A stretch of 64,000 nucleotides of DNA. It comes from a bacterium. GTDB lineage: Bacteria; Krumholzibacteriota; Krumholzibacteriia; LZORAL124-64-63. The notes beneath the pieces were generated by a model, which made no database searches, was not told the DNA's origin, and worked only from the letters and a program-made list of their open reading frames with translations. How positions within the stretch are numbered: position 1 is the first letter of the stretch; each line of letters opens with the position of its first letter. The translations under genes and the position numbers were made by a program. Below are positions 9,351 to 17,878 of this stretch, piece after piece. Where the stretch lies: positions 1-64,000 of the forward strand of contig JADJCK010000005.1 of NCBI GenBank assembly GCA_016703265.1, given 5' to 3'.

Positions 9351-10013
9351 ATGAGACCCATGCGAGTCCTGACCGTCGCCCTGATTGTCCTGTCCCTGGC
9401 TGCCGGCCTGGCGTTCGCCGCCGCGCCGCCGGCGGCCAAGGAGGCTCCCGCGCTGACGCCTGCCGCCGCCGGCGTCGTTCCCGGCGATGTGGCCCCGTCC
9501 TTCTCGCTGAAGGACACCAACGGAGTCGAACACACCCTGGCGCAGTACCTGGCCGACGGCAAGATCGTGGTGCTGGAGTGGTTCAACCCCGACTGCCCGT
9601 TCATCGTCAAGCACCACCAGCTGAATCGCACCATGAACGAGACCTTCATGGTGCTCCAGCACAAGGGCATGGTCTGGCTGGCCATCAACTCGGGTGCACC
9701 GGGCAAGCAGGGCGCCGGCCTCGAGCGCAACCAGAAGGCCCACGCCGACTACGAGATGCCGTTCCCGATCCTGCTGGATGAGAGCGGCACCGTGGGCCGC
9801 GCCTACGGGGCCAAGACCACACCGCACATGTTCGTGATCGGCAAGGACGGCAAGGTCGCCTACTCGGGGGCCATCGACAACGATCCGTCGCCGACGAAGC
9901 CCGGCGAGCGCAACTACATCGTTTCGGCGCTGCGGGCGCTCATGGACGGGCGCGCGGTACCCGAGCCGGCGACCAAGCCCTACGGCTGCAGCGTCAAGTA
10001 CGGCGACAAATAG
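9351..10013 (+). CDS. Exported thioredoxin-fold redoxin protein
   Basis: A 220-residue protein with a signal peptide (about 1-24) and an AhpC/TSA-like redoxin fold: GDVAPSFSLKDTNGVEHTL, then VVLEWFNPDCPF, with one Cys where CXXC would be in thioredoxin, and TTPHMFVIGKDGKVAYSG near the cis-Pro. A second Cys sits in the C-terminal segment KPYGCSVKY. This Cys pair is conserved in a group of periplasmic redoxin proteins of unknown substrate. A strong GGAGG precedes the ATG, and the spacing shows it is cotranscribed with the DsbD-alpha-like gene, so a shared role in periplasmic thiol chemistry is likely. Confidence 0.85.
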   Translation: MRPMRVLTVALIVLSLAAGLAFAAAPPAAKEAPALTPAAAGVVPGDVAPSFSLKDTNGVEHTLAQYLADGKIVVLEWFNPDCPFIVKHHQLNRTMNETFMVLQHKGMVWLAINSGAPGKQGAGLERNQKAHADYEMPFPILLDESGTVGRAYGAKTTPHMFVIGKDGKVAYSGAIDNDPSPTKPGERNYIVSALRALMDGRAVPEPATKPYGCSVKYGDK

Positions 10014-10043
10014 CCTCGCCCGCCCGGATCACCGCGAAGAAAC

Positions 10044-10071
10044 AAGGGCCCGGTCGTCAGACCGGGCCCTT
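10044..10071. terminator. Bidirectional hairpin terminator
   Basis: Two 10-base arms (GGGCCCGGTC and its complement) with a 4-base loop, flanked by AA on the left and TT on the right. It sits between the convergent redoxin and cytochrome genes. Confidence 0.75.
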
Positions 10072-10117
10072 CCCATCCTCACCACCCCACCCGAGACGGC
10101 GTCGCCGCCCGCTCAGG

Positions 10118-11309
10118 TCACCGCCTCGGCACCTTCGTGCCGGGCAGCTTGGCGGGCAGCATGGCCTCGTCATGGCAGTCGGTGCACGACGGCGTCACCG
10201 CGAAGTCGAGGTTCAGGTGGCAGCTCGCGCACTCCAGTTCGCGGTGCTCCTCGTTCAGCTTGAGGCCGGTGACGGCATGGTTGAACGAGCCCACTTCCCA
10301 GTGGATGTGGCATGAGGTGCAGCGCCGCTCAGGCGTGCGGAAGTCCTGCGGTTCGCCGTGGCACGTGTTGCAGGCCACGCGCTTGTGGTACGGATCCAGG
10401 CTCCAGCCCGTCGAGATCTTGTGGTCGAACTCGGGCTTCGAACCCTTGGAGTGGCAGAAGGAGCAGTTGCGCTCGGCGTGACAGGCACCGCAGGTGGTCA
10501 CGTGGTCGAGCTTCTTCTTCACCTTCGTGCCGTCCTTCGAGTGGCAGCTGGCGCAGCTGTCACCGCGGTGGCAGTCCACGCACTGCAGGCCGAACTTCTC
10601 CACGTGATCCCCGTGGTGGAACGTCACGACCGGGCCCGTGGGCTCGGTGGTCTGGTACGTGTAGGTCGGCGTCGCCTTGATCATCGGGTGTCGCGTGCCC
10701 ACGATGTCGGTGGGGTCATGCGCCGCGGGGGCCTGCTTGGCGCCGGCGGCGTTCTTGTCCGGCGCCTGCACATGGCAGAAGCCGCAGGCGTTCTCGTGGC
10801 TCCAGTCCAGGTGGCAGTTGATGCACTGCCGGTGGTAGGCGCCCTTGAGCGCGGGCTGCCGCAGGTCGACCGTCGCGCGCGTGGGCTCATGGCACTGGCG
10901 GCACGGCGGCACGGCGCCCGTGGCCGGCGAATAGTGATGGCAGTTCGTGCAGCCGCCGGTCATCGCCGACATGTCGGCGTGCAACTGGTGCGCGAACACG
11001 ACCGGCCCGTAGAGATTGGCCAGCTGGTCGATGATGACGATCTCCGGCCCCTCGTCCGTGGCATGGGTGCCGCGGAACTGGGCGCCGTGCCGCTTGCACG
11101 ACTGCAGGCAGGGATTCTCGTGCGTCGGCGTCGGGCAGCCGTGGCACGCCGCGCAATCGGCCGGATGTCGTGGTGTTGCCCGGCTTCTTGGCCGCACCGG
11201 GCTTGGCGTGGCCCGGGTCCATCATCTGGGCGGGGCCGGCCACGGCGGCGATGCTGCCCAGGGAAACCAGGCAGAGCAGGGCGACGAATGCCGTCTTGAG
11301 GTTACGCAT
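10118..11309 (-). CDS. Periplasmic multiheme cytochrome c, 13 CXXCH, one frameshift
   Basis: The start at 11309 gives a signal peptide (MRNLKTAFVALLCLVSLGS...), then the frame must shift near 11170. The second frame continues with HPADCAACHGCPTPTHENPC and runs to the stop at 10118. The joined protein of about 395 residues has 13 CXXCH heme sites: CAACH, CTNCH, CRQCH, CINCH, CGFCH, CVDCH, CASCH, CGACH, CSFCH, CNTCH, CTSCH, CASCH and CTDCH. It is the last gene of a three-gene unit with an NrfD-type membrane protein and a ferredoxin-like protein. It would pass electrons between the quinone pool and periplasmic partners. The family resembles cytochrome c3/c7-type multiheme proteins. Confidence 0.85.
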
Positions 11310-12616
11310 GCGGGGCTCCTTCCTCGTCCGGCAGGATGGGGAACAGGAAGATGAACAGCCGGTAGATCAGGACGAGCAGCGCGATGAAGCCCGCCGTCAG
11401 CAGCACTTCTGTCCAGGCCGGGATGTACGGTCCTTCACTGAAGGGCGGTGTGTAGCCGATGACGAAGACGTTGATCCGGTTCAGGGCCACGCCGAACACG
11501 ACCATGGCGGCGGCGCTGAACAGCCAGGCGGGCCGTGCCGACGCAGCCGGTGGCTGAGCAGGATGGCCATCGGGATGAAGATGCCGACGATGTTTTCCAC
11601 GCCCCAGCTCACGGTCCGCAGCGAGAACTCCTGGAGGTAGACCCAGGACCCGCGATTGGCCATGTCCACGACCTTCGCGCCGAAGTAGATGGTCAGCAGG
11701 AACGGGATCAGGCGCGCAAGGGGACTGAGCACCGACATCTCGGGCTTCCGTTTGAGCGCTCGCGAGGCGAGCATCGATTCGAAGACCACCATCGACAGGC
11801 CCACGGCGAAGGCCGACAGCAGGAACTGCAGCGGCAGGATGGCCGTATGCCACAGCGGGTGCAGCTTGCTCGGGGCGATCGCCATCAACGTGCCCAGCGA
11901 CGACTGGTGCGCGCAGGAAAGCACGACGCCCATGATGATGAAGAAGTTCATCACCCTGCCCAGCGTGTTGTCGATCACGCGCAGGAGGACTTCAAGGGCC
12001 CCGTTGAACACGCGCAGCAGGCCCGGCAGGTTCACATGGCCGCGAAAACGCTCGCAGACGATCGGCATGAACTCGCAGTACAGCACCGTCAGATAACAGC
12101 AAACGCACATACCGACTTCGAACAATGCCGAATTCCCCTGCCACATGGAGGGCATCAGCACGTGCCAGATGTTGTAGTAGCGTCCGAGATCCACGCAGAC
12201 GCCAAGGGCCACGAAGGTGTACCCGAGCATGGCCGTCAGCAGTGCCGGGGCGCACCAGGACGTGGTAGCGTTCGTGGTGCAGGACGTGGGCAATGAACGC
12301 GGTCGTGAAGCCACCCGCGGCCAGGGCGACACCGGTGGCGACGTCGACGCCGATCCAGATGCCCCAGGGATACTGGTCGTTCAGGTTCGTCACCGCGCCC
12401 AGGCCGAAGACGAGCCTGGCGGCCAGCACGGCGAGTCCGGCCGCGGCGAGCGCCGTGATGCCGATCACGCCCGGGGTAAAGAACGGGACCGCCGCGCGCC
12501 CGAACAGGGGTGCGGGACGTTCGTGGTGGACTGCCGGACGCTTCGCGGCCCGGCCTGGCCATGGCGCCCCTTCGGCACGCAGCGCTGCACGCCGTCAACC
12601 TGCTGGTGGCTAGGCA
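11302..12616 (-). CDS. nrfD: NrfD/PsrC-type membrane quinone oxidoreductase subunit, frameshifted
   Basis: The likely start is the ATG at 12616, preceded by GGAGGACC. It overlaps the end of the Fe-S gene and opens with MPSHQQVDGVQRC. The protein then needs frame changes near 12560, 12250 and 11545. The first is cured by adding one G to a GGGG run. The joined sequence has the NrfD features: FFTPGVIGITALAAAGLAVL, LNDQYPWGIWIGVDVATGVALAAGG, AFIAHVLHHERYH, VDLGRYYNIWHVLMP and about ten membrane helices, ending in FPILPDEEGAPHA. NrfD/PsrC subunits bind menaquinone in the membrane and exchange electrons with an Fe-S subunit. Cytochrome gene next downstream, overlapping by 8 bases. Confidence 0.82.
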
Positions 12617-13373
12617 TGCTGGTCCTCCCCGTCCTGGTCGGTCGTTCTTGGTCCTGGTCGGATCCGGCGCCGTTGCGCCGGTCGGTCGACGACTTCATCA
12701 GCACGCTCAGCAGGCCGAAGATCATCAACGGGCCGCTGAAGCCGCGGAAGATGCCGTGCTGGATGGTCTCGGTGAGAACGGCCGGGCTCGGGTCGGAGAG
12801 CTCGGGAATGCCGCACTCGGTGAGCGGGCGGTCGGCGATCAACAGCCACGAGGTGCCGCCCACTTCGTGTTCGCCATACACCTCGGGATGGTAACGCTCG
12901 GGGTGCTGGGCAATGCGCTCGCGCGCCAGCTCCAGCAGCTGCTCACGCTTGCCGAAGAGGATGGCCTCGCGCGGACAGATCTCCGCACAGGCAGGCAGCT
13001 TGCCGACCAGCGTGCGCTCGGGGCACATCGTGCACTTCATCACGCGCGGCGTCAGGGCGTTTTCGTACTCGTAGGCGGGGATCTGGTACGGGCAGGCTAC
13101 CATGCAGTACCGGCAGCCGATGCACTTCCAGGCGTCGTAGGTCACCGGTCCCAGCGGGTTCTTCTCGAGGGCACCGACGATGCAGGCCGATACGCAGGCC
13201 GGCTTCTCGCAGTGCATGCACTGCACCTTCACGTCCAACGGCTGTTCACGCCACGCCGGCGCGGGATAGCGGTTGATGACGGTGAAGTGCTCGTTGTCCG
13301 GCCGCCGCGCCTTCGGGGCCGCCGTGCCGGCTGCGGCGCCGGTCAGTTTCAGGAAATCCCGTCTGGTGACCAT
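12610..13373 (-). CDS. 4Fe-4S dicluster protein (HybA/NrfC-like), Tat signal, lacks first cluster motif
   Basis: The N-terminus MVTRRDFLKLTGAAAG is a Tat signal, so the protein is exported folded. Three Cys groups follow: CMHCEKPACVSAC, CIGCRYCMVAC and CTMCPERTLVGKLPACAEIC. The family normally has a first group (C-x2-C-x2-C-x3-C) about 15-20 residues after the signal. Here the signal runs straight into KARRPDNEHFTVINRY, as if about 40 residues were missing in frame. A C-terminal membrane segment (GFSGPLMIFGLLSVLM) would anchor it to NrfD. A frameshift near 12650 is likely, because the neighbouring frame ends in GEDQHA and a TAG that overlaps the NrfD start; the unshifted frame runs on to 12465. 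First gene of the operon. Confidence 0.8.
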
Positions 13374-13439
13374 GCCATTCCTCCTGGAGAGATTCCCGTG
13401 CGCGGACTGGCCTGGGCGCCCGGGGCGATCACACCCTTC

Positions 13440-13468
13440 ATCTTGGATATGGGGTTTCGGGAAGTCAA
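13440..13468 (-). promoter_or_regulatory. Candidate sigma70-type promoter of the electron-transfer operon
   Basis: On the minus strand TTGACT (13463-13468) and CAAGAT (13440-13445) are 17 bases apart, about 65 bases before the Fe-S gene start. The -10 box is weak. The whole stretch 13440-13560 is AT-rich and holds no gene. Confidence 0.4.
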
Positions 13469-13616
13469 AGGAAATGTTAATTAATTGACATATGAAAGCG
13501 GTCTGAATTCTTAACGTGAAGTCAAATCATGGCTTAAACAGAAAATCCGACTCAATTTCAGGGATACTCGGGGTACCTGACCCGCCGGGAAAGCTGAGCG
13601 TGGGGTCGACGGGACG

Positions 13617-13970
13617 TCAGGCGTCGGGGGGCAGGGCGATGGGGCGTCCATCGGCATCGATATGGACGTAGGTGACTTCGGCCTCGGTCACGGGGATCAC
13701 GCCGGCGTTGCCACGCCGCTCGGCCTCGACCATGACGCGAACCGTCACCGAAGTGCGGCCCCGCCGGATGGGCTCGGCATGGAAGGAGACGAGGTCGCCC
13801 ACGTGCACCGGCTGCTTGAAGATCACCCGGTCCATGGCGACGGTCACGACCCGGATGCATCCGAGGCGCAGCGCGGCCACGGCGCCGGCCTGGTCGATGT
13901 GCGAGAGGATGACGCCACCGAAGATGGTGCCGTGGTGGTTGGTGTCGCGCGGCATCATCAGCACGCGGAT
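13617..13970 (-). CDS. Hotdog-fold acyl-CoA thioesterase, YciA-like
   Basis: Contains RVLMMPRDTNHHGTIFGGVILSHIDQAGAVAA, with the family's D-T-N-x-x-G-x-I-F-G-G block, then VHVGDLVSFHAEPIRRGRTSV and a C-terminal strand VTEAEVTYVHIDADGRP. These cytoplasmic enzymes hydrolyse acyl-CoA. Homologues start about 15 residues earlier; the open frame continues upstream (EIILKSPHDSPAI) without an ATG. The GTG at 13970 is used here as the first acceptable start, but the true start may be a rarer codon or lie past a small frame error. The next gene is divergent. Confidence 0.82.
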   Translation of the reverse strand: MRVLMMPRDTNHHGTIFGGVILSHIDQAGAVAALRLGCIRVVTVAMDRVIFKQPVHVGDLVSFHAEPIRRGRTSVTVRVMVEAERRGNAGVIPVTEAEVTYVHIDADGRPIALPPDA

Positions 13971-14213
13971 CGCGGGGCTGTCGTGCGGTGACTTCAGGAT
14001 GATCTCCCGGCCGGTTGGTGGAGACCCCAGCTTCGCAGGTCCGGCCCGGCCTGTCCACCGTGCGGAGGACCGGGCATGGCCGGATTCCGGATTCGGCCTA
14101 TCATGTACGGTTTCCGTTCCGCGGTCCCGGAACCGGGGCGGCGCTTCCCGGCGCCTGCCACCTGCAGCAGCCCGTTCACGGAAGCCTGTTCACCTGAACC
14201 GGATGGAGAATCC

Positions 14214-14993
14214 ATGTCTGACCGCATCCAGCTTCGCTGCGCCCCGTCCCATCGCACTTTGGGACGCCTGATCGCGGCCGGAGCCCTGTCTGCCGCCCTG
14301 TTGGCCGGCAGCGGTGCCGCTTCGGCGGCCGATGACGAACTGAAGAACCTGACCGTGTTCCCGAAGGACATCAGCAAGCGCGAACTGGTCGACACCATGA
14401 AGCAGTGGACCCAGGCCCTCGGGGTGCGCTGCGACTTCTGCCATGAGCAGAAGGTGCCCGGCGATTTCCAGAGCATCGACTTCGCCAGCGACAAGGTGGG
14501 CCACAAGGAAGTCGCCCGGCGCATGTACACGATGGTGCGCGACCTCAACGGCGGGCCGCTGCCGAAGGCGGCCGGCGAGGACGATGCCGCGGTCAACTGC
14601 TTCACCTGCCATCGCGGCCTGCCCAGCCCCACCACCCTCGAGCGCGTGGTGCTGCGGGCCACCCGGGAGAAGGGCGCCGAGGGCGGCGTGCAGAAGTACC
14701 GTGAACTACGCGAGCGCTACTACGGGAGCGGGTCGTTCGATTTCAGCCCGGGTACCCTGCAGTCGGTGACCGAGACGCTGGCCGCCGAAACGGCCACGCT
14801 CGACGCGGCGCTGGCCATGGCCCGCCTGAACCTGGAGATGAACCCGAAGTTCGCGGACGGCCACGTCGCCGTGGCGCAGATCCTCGAGATGAAGCAGGAC
14901 AAGGCTGGCGCGTTGACAGCCGTCGAAGAGGCGCTCAAGCTGGACCCGAATCACCGCCATGCGCAGCGGCTGAAGCAGAAGCTGACGAAGTAG
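14214..14993 (+). CDS. Diheme c-type cytochrome of the reaction-centre cytochrome subunit family, with TPR-like tail
   Basis: Signal peptide about residues 16-38. The two heme sites are CDFCH (73-77) and CFTCH (129-133), within a layout (FPKDISKRELVDTMKQWTQ, then HKEVARRMYTMVRDLN) typical of the family named for the photosynthetic reaction-centre cytochrome c subunit but common in non-photosynthetic soil bacteria. Residues about 205-257 form helical repeats (AMARLNLEMNPKFADGHVAV and ALKLDPNHRHAQRLKQKL) like tetratricopeptides, suggesting protein contacts. The ATG at 14214 follows GGATGGAGA. The heme-binding gene downstream begins eight bases after the stop. Confidence 0.85.
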   Translation: MSDRIQLRCAPSHRTLGRLIAAGALSAALLAGSGAASAADDELKNLTVFPKDISKRELVDTMKQWTQALGVRCDFCHEQKVPGDFQSIDFASDKVGHKEVARRMYTMVRDLNGGPLPKAAGEDDAAVNCFTCHRGLPSPTTLERVVLRATREKGAEGGVQKYRELRERYYGSGSFDFSPGTLQSVTETLAAETATLDAALAMARLNLEMNPKFADGHVAVAQILEMKQDKAGALTAVEEALKLDPNHRHAQRLKQKLTK

Positions 14994-15001
14994 GAGGTCG
15001 G

Positions 15002-15442
15002 GTGATGGAGAAGCGGGGTCGTCGCATCGTGACGGGGATTGCCGTCGGGCTTGGCGTTGCCTTGGCGGGAGCGCAGCTGGTGCCCGTGGAGCGGGCCAAC
15101 CCGCCGGTTCGCAACGACGTCGACGCTCCGGCAGAGGTGGCTGCCGTTCTCCGCGCGGCCTGCTACGACTGCCATTCGCACGAGACGCGCTGGCCGTGGT
15201 ACAGCCGGGTGGCGCCGTTCTCGTGGTCCATCGCCCGGCATGTGGAGGAAGGCCGCGAGGAACTCAACTTCTCGGACTGGCCGGTGGTCGACTTCACGGC
15301 GCAGGACGAACTGCTGCGCGAAGTCGTGCGTGAGCTCGAAAAAGACGGGATGCCCCTGGCCAGCTACCGCTGGGGGCATCCCGAAGCTCGCCTGTCCGCG
15401 GCGCAGAGGGACCTCGTGGTCCGCTGGGCGCGCGGCGAATGA
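15002..15442 (+). CDS. Haem-binding domain protein, membrane-anchored
   Basis: About 146 residues with an N-terminal hydrophobic anchor (IVTGIAVGLGVALAGAQLVP) and one heme site CYDCH at 54-58, followed by SHETRWPWYSRVAPFSW. This block and WGHPEARLSAAQRDLVVRWA near the end are the pattern of the Haem_bd family, small periplasmic cytochromes. An AGGAGG lies just upstream. GTG (15002) and ATG (15005) are adjacent, and either could start the protein. It is cotranscribed with the diheme cytochrome. Confidence 0.85.
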   Translation: MMEKRGRRIVTGIAVGLGVALAGAQLVPVERANPPVRNDVDAPAEVAAVLRAACYDCHSHETRWPWYSRVAPFSWSIARHVEEGREELNFSDWPVVDFTAQDELLREVVRELEKDGMPLASYRWGHPEARLSAAQRDLVVRWARGE

Positions 15443-15488
15443 TTCCTGGTCCAGGCCGGTCCCGCGTCCAGATCGGTCCCAGGTCCGC

Positions 15489-16094
15489 CTACCGGTACAT
15501 CCCCTTCAGGTCGCCCCAGGTGGCGCCGTCGATGGCCACGCCGCCGCAGGGGGCTGCATTGTCGCTCAGTTGCACCGTGAACGAGCCGTACATCCCGGCG
15601 CCGTAGGTGCTGACCACGACCCAGTATTCGCGACCCGGCACCAGGTGGATGTCGTCCGAGGCGGTGAGGGCGCTGAGCGTACCCATGCCGTCGTCGTCAT
15701 CATAGGCGACAACGTTCAGCGCGGGGGCCATCGGGTCGAACGGATCGCAGTACAGGGTCAGGACGGTGTCGGAAATGGTCGTCAGCGCCGGGTCGACGAT
15801 GATCTCGACCGGGCCGCCGTCCGTCACCTCGATGCAGAAGATGTCGAACGCCATGCCGTTGTTCGCCGAATCCAGCATGGGGGCGCCACAGGCCGCATCC
15901 ATCTCGGTGCCGTAGATGCGGTCGTAGGTCGGGCTTGAGGCGTCGAAGGTGCCGGGCAGCATCTGGAAGCCGGCCGGGCCGGGCTTGATGTTGACATTGT
16001 CGAGCTTCTTCTCCTGCGCCAGGGCCGGCAGGGCAAAGCCGATGGTAGTCACGCACACCGCAGTGAACAGACACATCATTTTCAAGGTACGCAT
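15489..16094 (-). CDS. Secreted protein of unknown function
   Basis: A 201-residue protein with a clear signal peptide (cut after ALPALAQ, about residue 27). The mature part is acidic and beta-rich, with paired Cys residues (MDAACGAPM, DIFCIEV, LYCDPFD, AAPCGG) and the sequence VVSTYGAGMYGSFTVQLSDN, which recalls pre-peptidase C-terminal beta domains. I do not recognise a family with confidence. It has its own strong promoter and a GGAGG ribosome site, so it is probably well expressed. Confidence 0.75.
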   Translation of the reverse strand: MRTLKMMCLFTAVCVTTIGFALPALAQEKKLDNVNIKPGPAGFQMLPGTFDASSPTYDRIYGTEMDAACGAPMLDSANNGMAFDIFCIEVTDGGPVEIIVDPALTTISDTVLTLYCDPFDPMAPALNVVAYDDDDGMGTLSALTASDDIHLVPGREYWVVVSTYGAGMYGSFTVQLSDNAAPCGGVAIDGATWGDLKGMYR

Positions 16095-16153
16095 GGATCG
16101 CCTCCGGCACGGACATCACGGCCCCAGGTCAGTGAGCCTAGGTCAATAGGATG

Positions 16154-16182
16154 ATTCTAGCCCATAGCGCATAAAGTGTCAA
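16154..16182 (-). promoter_or_regulatory. Consensus-like sigma70 promoter for the secreted protein gene
   Basis: On the minus strand TTGACA (16177-16182), 17 bases, then TAGAAT (16154-16159). It lies about 60 bases before the start at 16094. This is the best-matching housekeeping promoter in the window. Confidence 0.8.
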
Positions 16183-16687
16183 CAATAAATGCCGATAGGC
16201 AATTAATGCGGCATTCGGTGACATATGCCGCAGACAGGTCGCCGCCGGCTCCGGCAAGGTCCTGGCCGCCAACGGATTGGGCGAACCGGAGGGTCTGGAG
16301 TGGGTCCTCGGCGATTTTTGAAAAAAGCAGTGGTAACATGCGCGCAAAAGTGAGATCATCTGATCGAACTTCAAGCGTGCCGGAATCCCCCGGGGGTCCG
16401 GCGCGCGCTTGCGAGAGATGGCATGAGCCGCTAGACTGGACTGTATACCTGACGGGGGGTCGGGTATGTCTTCCGGTCGGCGAGGGGTCTTCAGCCCCGG
16501 TTTCAGCCTGTCCTCCAGACGGCGCGCGTGCGCGTCCGGCGCCCCGGATATTGTGCATGGCTGGGTTTGAGCTTTTCATTCCCGTCACGGTCCTGGTACA
16601 TCACTTGACACCCATCAGGTCGTTGCCGTGCACAATCTCCGGGGCGTCGCCGCCAGCCGGCGCCGTCCCGCCCGGGGGAACCCACCG
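16183..16687. other. Intergenic region upstream of galE, no gene seen
   Basis: The part 16183-16370 is clearly less GC-rich than the coding parts. A plus-strand frame of 171 codons crosses it but has poor codon use and no ribosome site, so I do not accept it. A weak promoter for galE may be TTGCGA (16410-16415), 17 bases, then TAGACT (16433-16438). Confidence 0.45.
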
Positions 16688-17782
16688 ATGAGCCCTTCCA
16701 TGAGCCTTTCCATTCTGGTCACCGGCGGCGCCGGCTATATCGGCAGCCACACGTGCCTGGAACTGCTGAAGGCCGGCCACCGGGTCACCGTCGTCGACAA
16801 CCTCGACAATTCCAGCGAGGAGAGCCTGCGTCGCGTGCAGGCCCTGGCCGGTCGGGAACTGGCCTTCCACAAGGTCGACATCTGCGATGGCGGCGCCCTG
16901 GCCGACGTCTTTGCCGCCGACACCTTCGATGCCGTGGTGCACTTCGCCGGCCTCAAGGCCGTCGGCGAGAGCAGCCGCATCCCGTTGCGCTACTACGACA
17001 ACAACATTACCGGCACGCTCGAACTGCTGAAGGCGATGGACGCGCACGGCTGCCGAAATCTCGTTTTCAGTTCGTCGGCGACGGTGTACGGCGACCCGGC
17101 AAGCGTGCCGATCACCGAGGAGTTCCCGCTCTCGGCCACCAATCCCTACGGGCGCACGAAGCTGTTCATCGAGGAGATCCTGCGCGACCTGTGTGCGGCC
17201 GATCTGCGCTGGACCTGCGTGCTGCTGCGGTACTTCAACCCGATCGGTGCGCACGAGAGCGGCCAGCTGGGCGAGGACCCGCGCGGGCTGCCCAACAACC
17301 TGATGCCGTATGTGATGCAGGTCGCCATCGGCCGCCTGCCCGAGCTGAGCGTGTACGGCGACGACTACCCGACCAGCGACGGCACCGGTGTGCGTGACTA
17401 CATCCATGTCGTGGACCTGGCGCTCGGCCACTTGGCCGCGCTCGGAAAATTGGCCGCACCCGGAAAATTGGCGGCGCTCGATCGCCTGGTTCCCGGCAGC
17501 GGCACCGCGGCGCTGAAGGGTTGCGTGCCGATCAACCTCGGGACCGGTCGCGGCTATTCGGTGCTGGAGATGGTGGCGGCGGCCGAAAAGGCTTCGGGCC
17601 GTCCCGTCAGCTACCGTGTTGTCGCGCGGCGCCCGGGCGATGTGGCCGCCTGCTACGCCGACCCGGCGCGGGCGGCCGAACTGCTGGGCTGGCGCGCGGT
17701 CCGCGACATCGACCGGATGTGCGCCGACCACTGGCGCTGGCAATCCGGCAATCCCGACGGGTACCGCGACGCCGGAGCCTGA
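16688..17782 (+). CDS. galE: UDP-glucose 4-epimerase
   Basis: Interconverts UDP-glucose and UDP-galactose for surface polysaccharides. The extended SDR features are present: GGAGYIGSH (NAD binding), HFAGLKAVGES, SSSATVYG with the catalytic Ser/Thr region, NPYGRTK with the Tyr-x3-Lys pair, RYFNPIGAHESG, and DGTGVRDYIHVVDLA. The ATG at 16688 is favoured over the upstream frame. The protein is about 15-20 residues longer than usual because of an insert LAALGKLAAPGKLAALDR around residues 249-266, encoded by an 18-bp tandem repeat. Confidence 0.93.
   Translation: MSPSMSLSILVTGGAGYIGSHTCLELLKAGHRVTVVDNLDNSSEESLRRVQALAGRELAFHKVDICDGGALADVFAADTFDAVVHFAGLKAVGESSRIPLRYYDNNITGTLELLKAMDAHGCRNLVFSSSATVYGDPASVPITEEFPLSATNPYGRTKLFIEEILRDLCAADLRWTCVLLRYFNPIGAHESGQLGEDPRGLPNNLMPYVMQVAIGRLPELSVYGDDYPTSDGTGVRDYIHVVDLALGHLAALGKLAAPGKLAALDRLVPGSGTAALKGCVPINLGTGRGYSVLEMVAAAEKASGRPVSYRVVARRPGDVAACYADPARAAELLGWRAVRDIDRMCADHWRWQSGNPDGYRDAGA
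17432..17485 (+). repeat. 18-bp tandem repeat inside galE, about three copies
   Basis: Copies at 17432-17449 and 17450-17467 differ by two bases; the third, 17468-17485, is more diverged. Each encodes L-A-A-x-G-K or L-A-A-L-D-R. The length keeps the frame. Confidence 0.85.
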
Positions 17783-17878
17783 CCGCCCGACCCCGTTCCT
17801 GTGCTATCATCAATGCGGGCCTGCCGGCGCCGAACCCGTCCCGGGAGCGCGTCCCGGTCCCGGAATTCGAAGGTGCCG

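Noticed and set aside
16176..16691. A 171-codon plus-strand frame before galE
   Set aside because: Crosses an AT-rich promoter region, has mixed codon use and no Shine-Dalgarno; no homology pattern seen.
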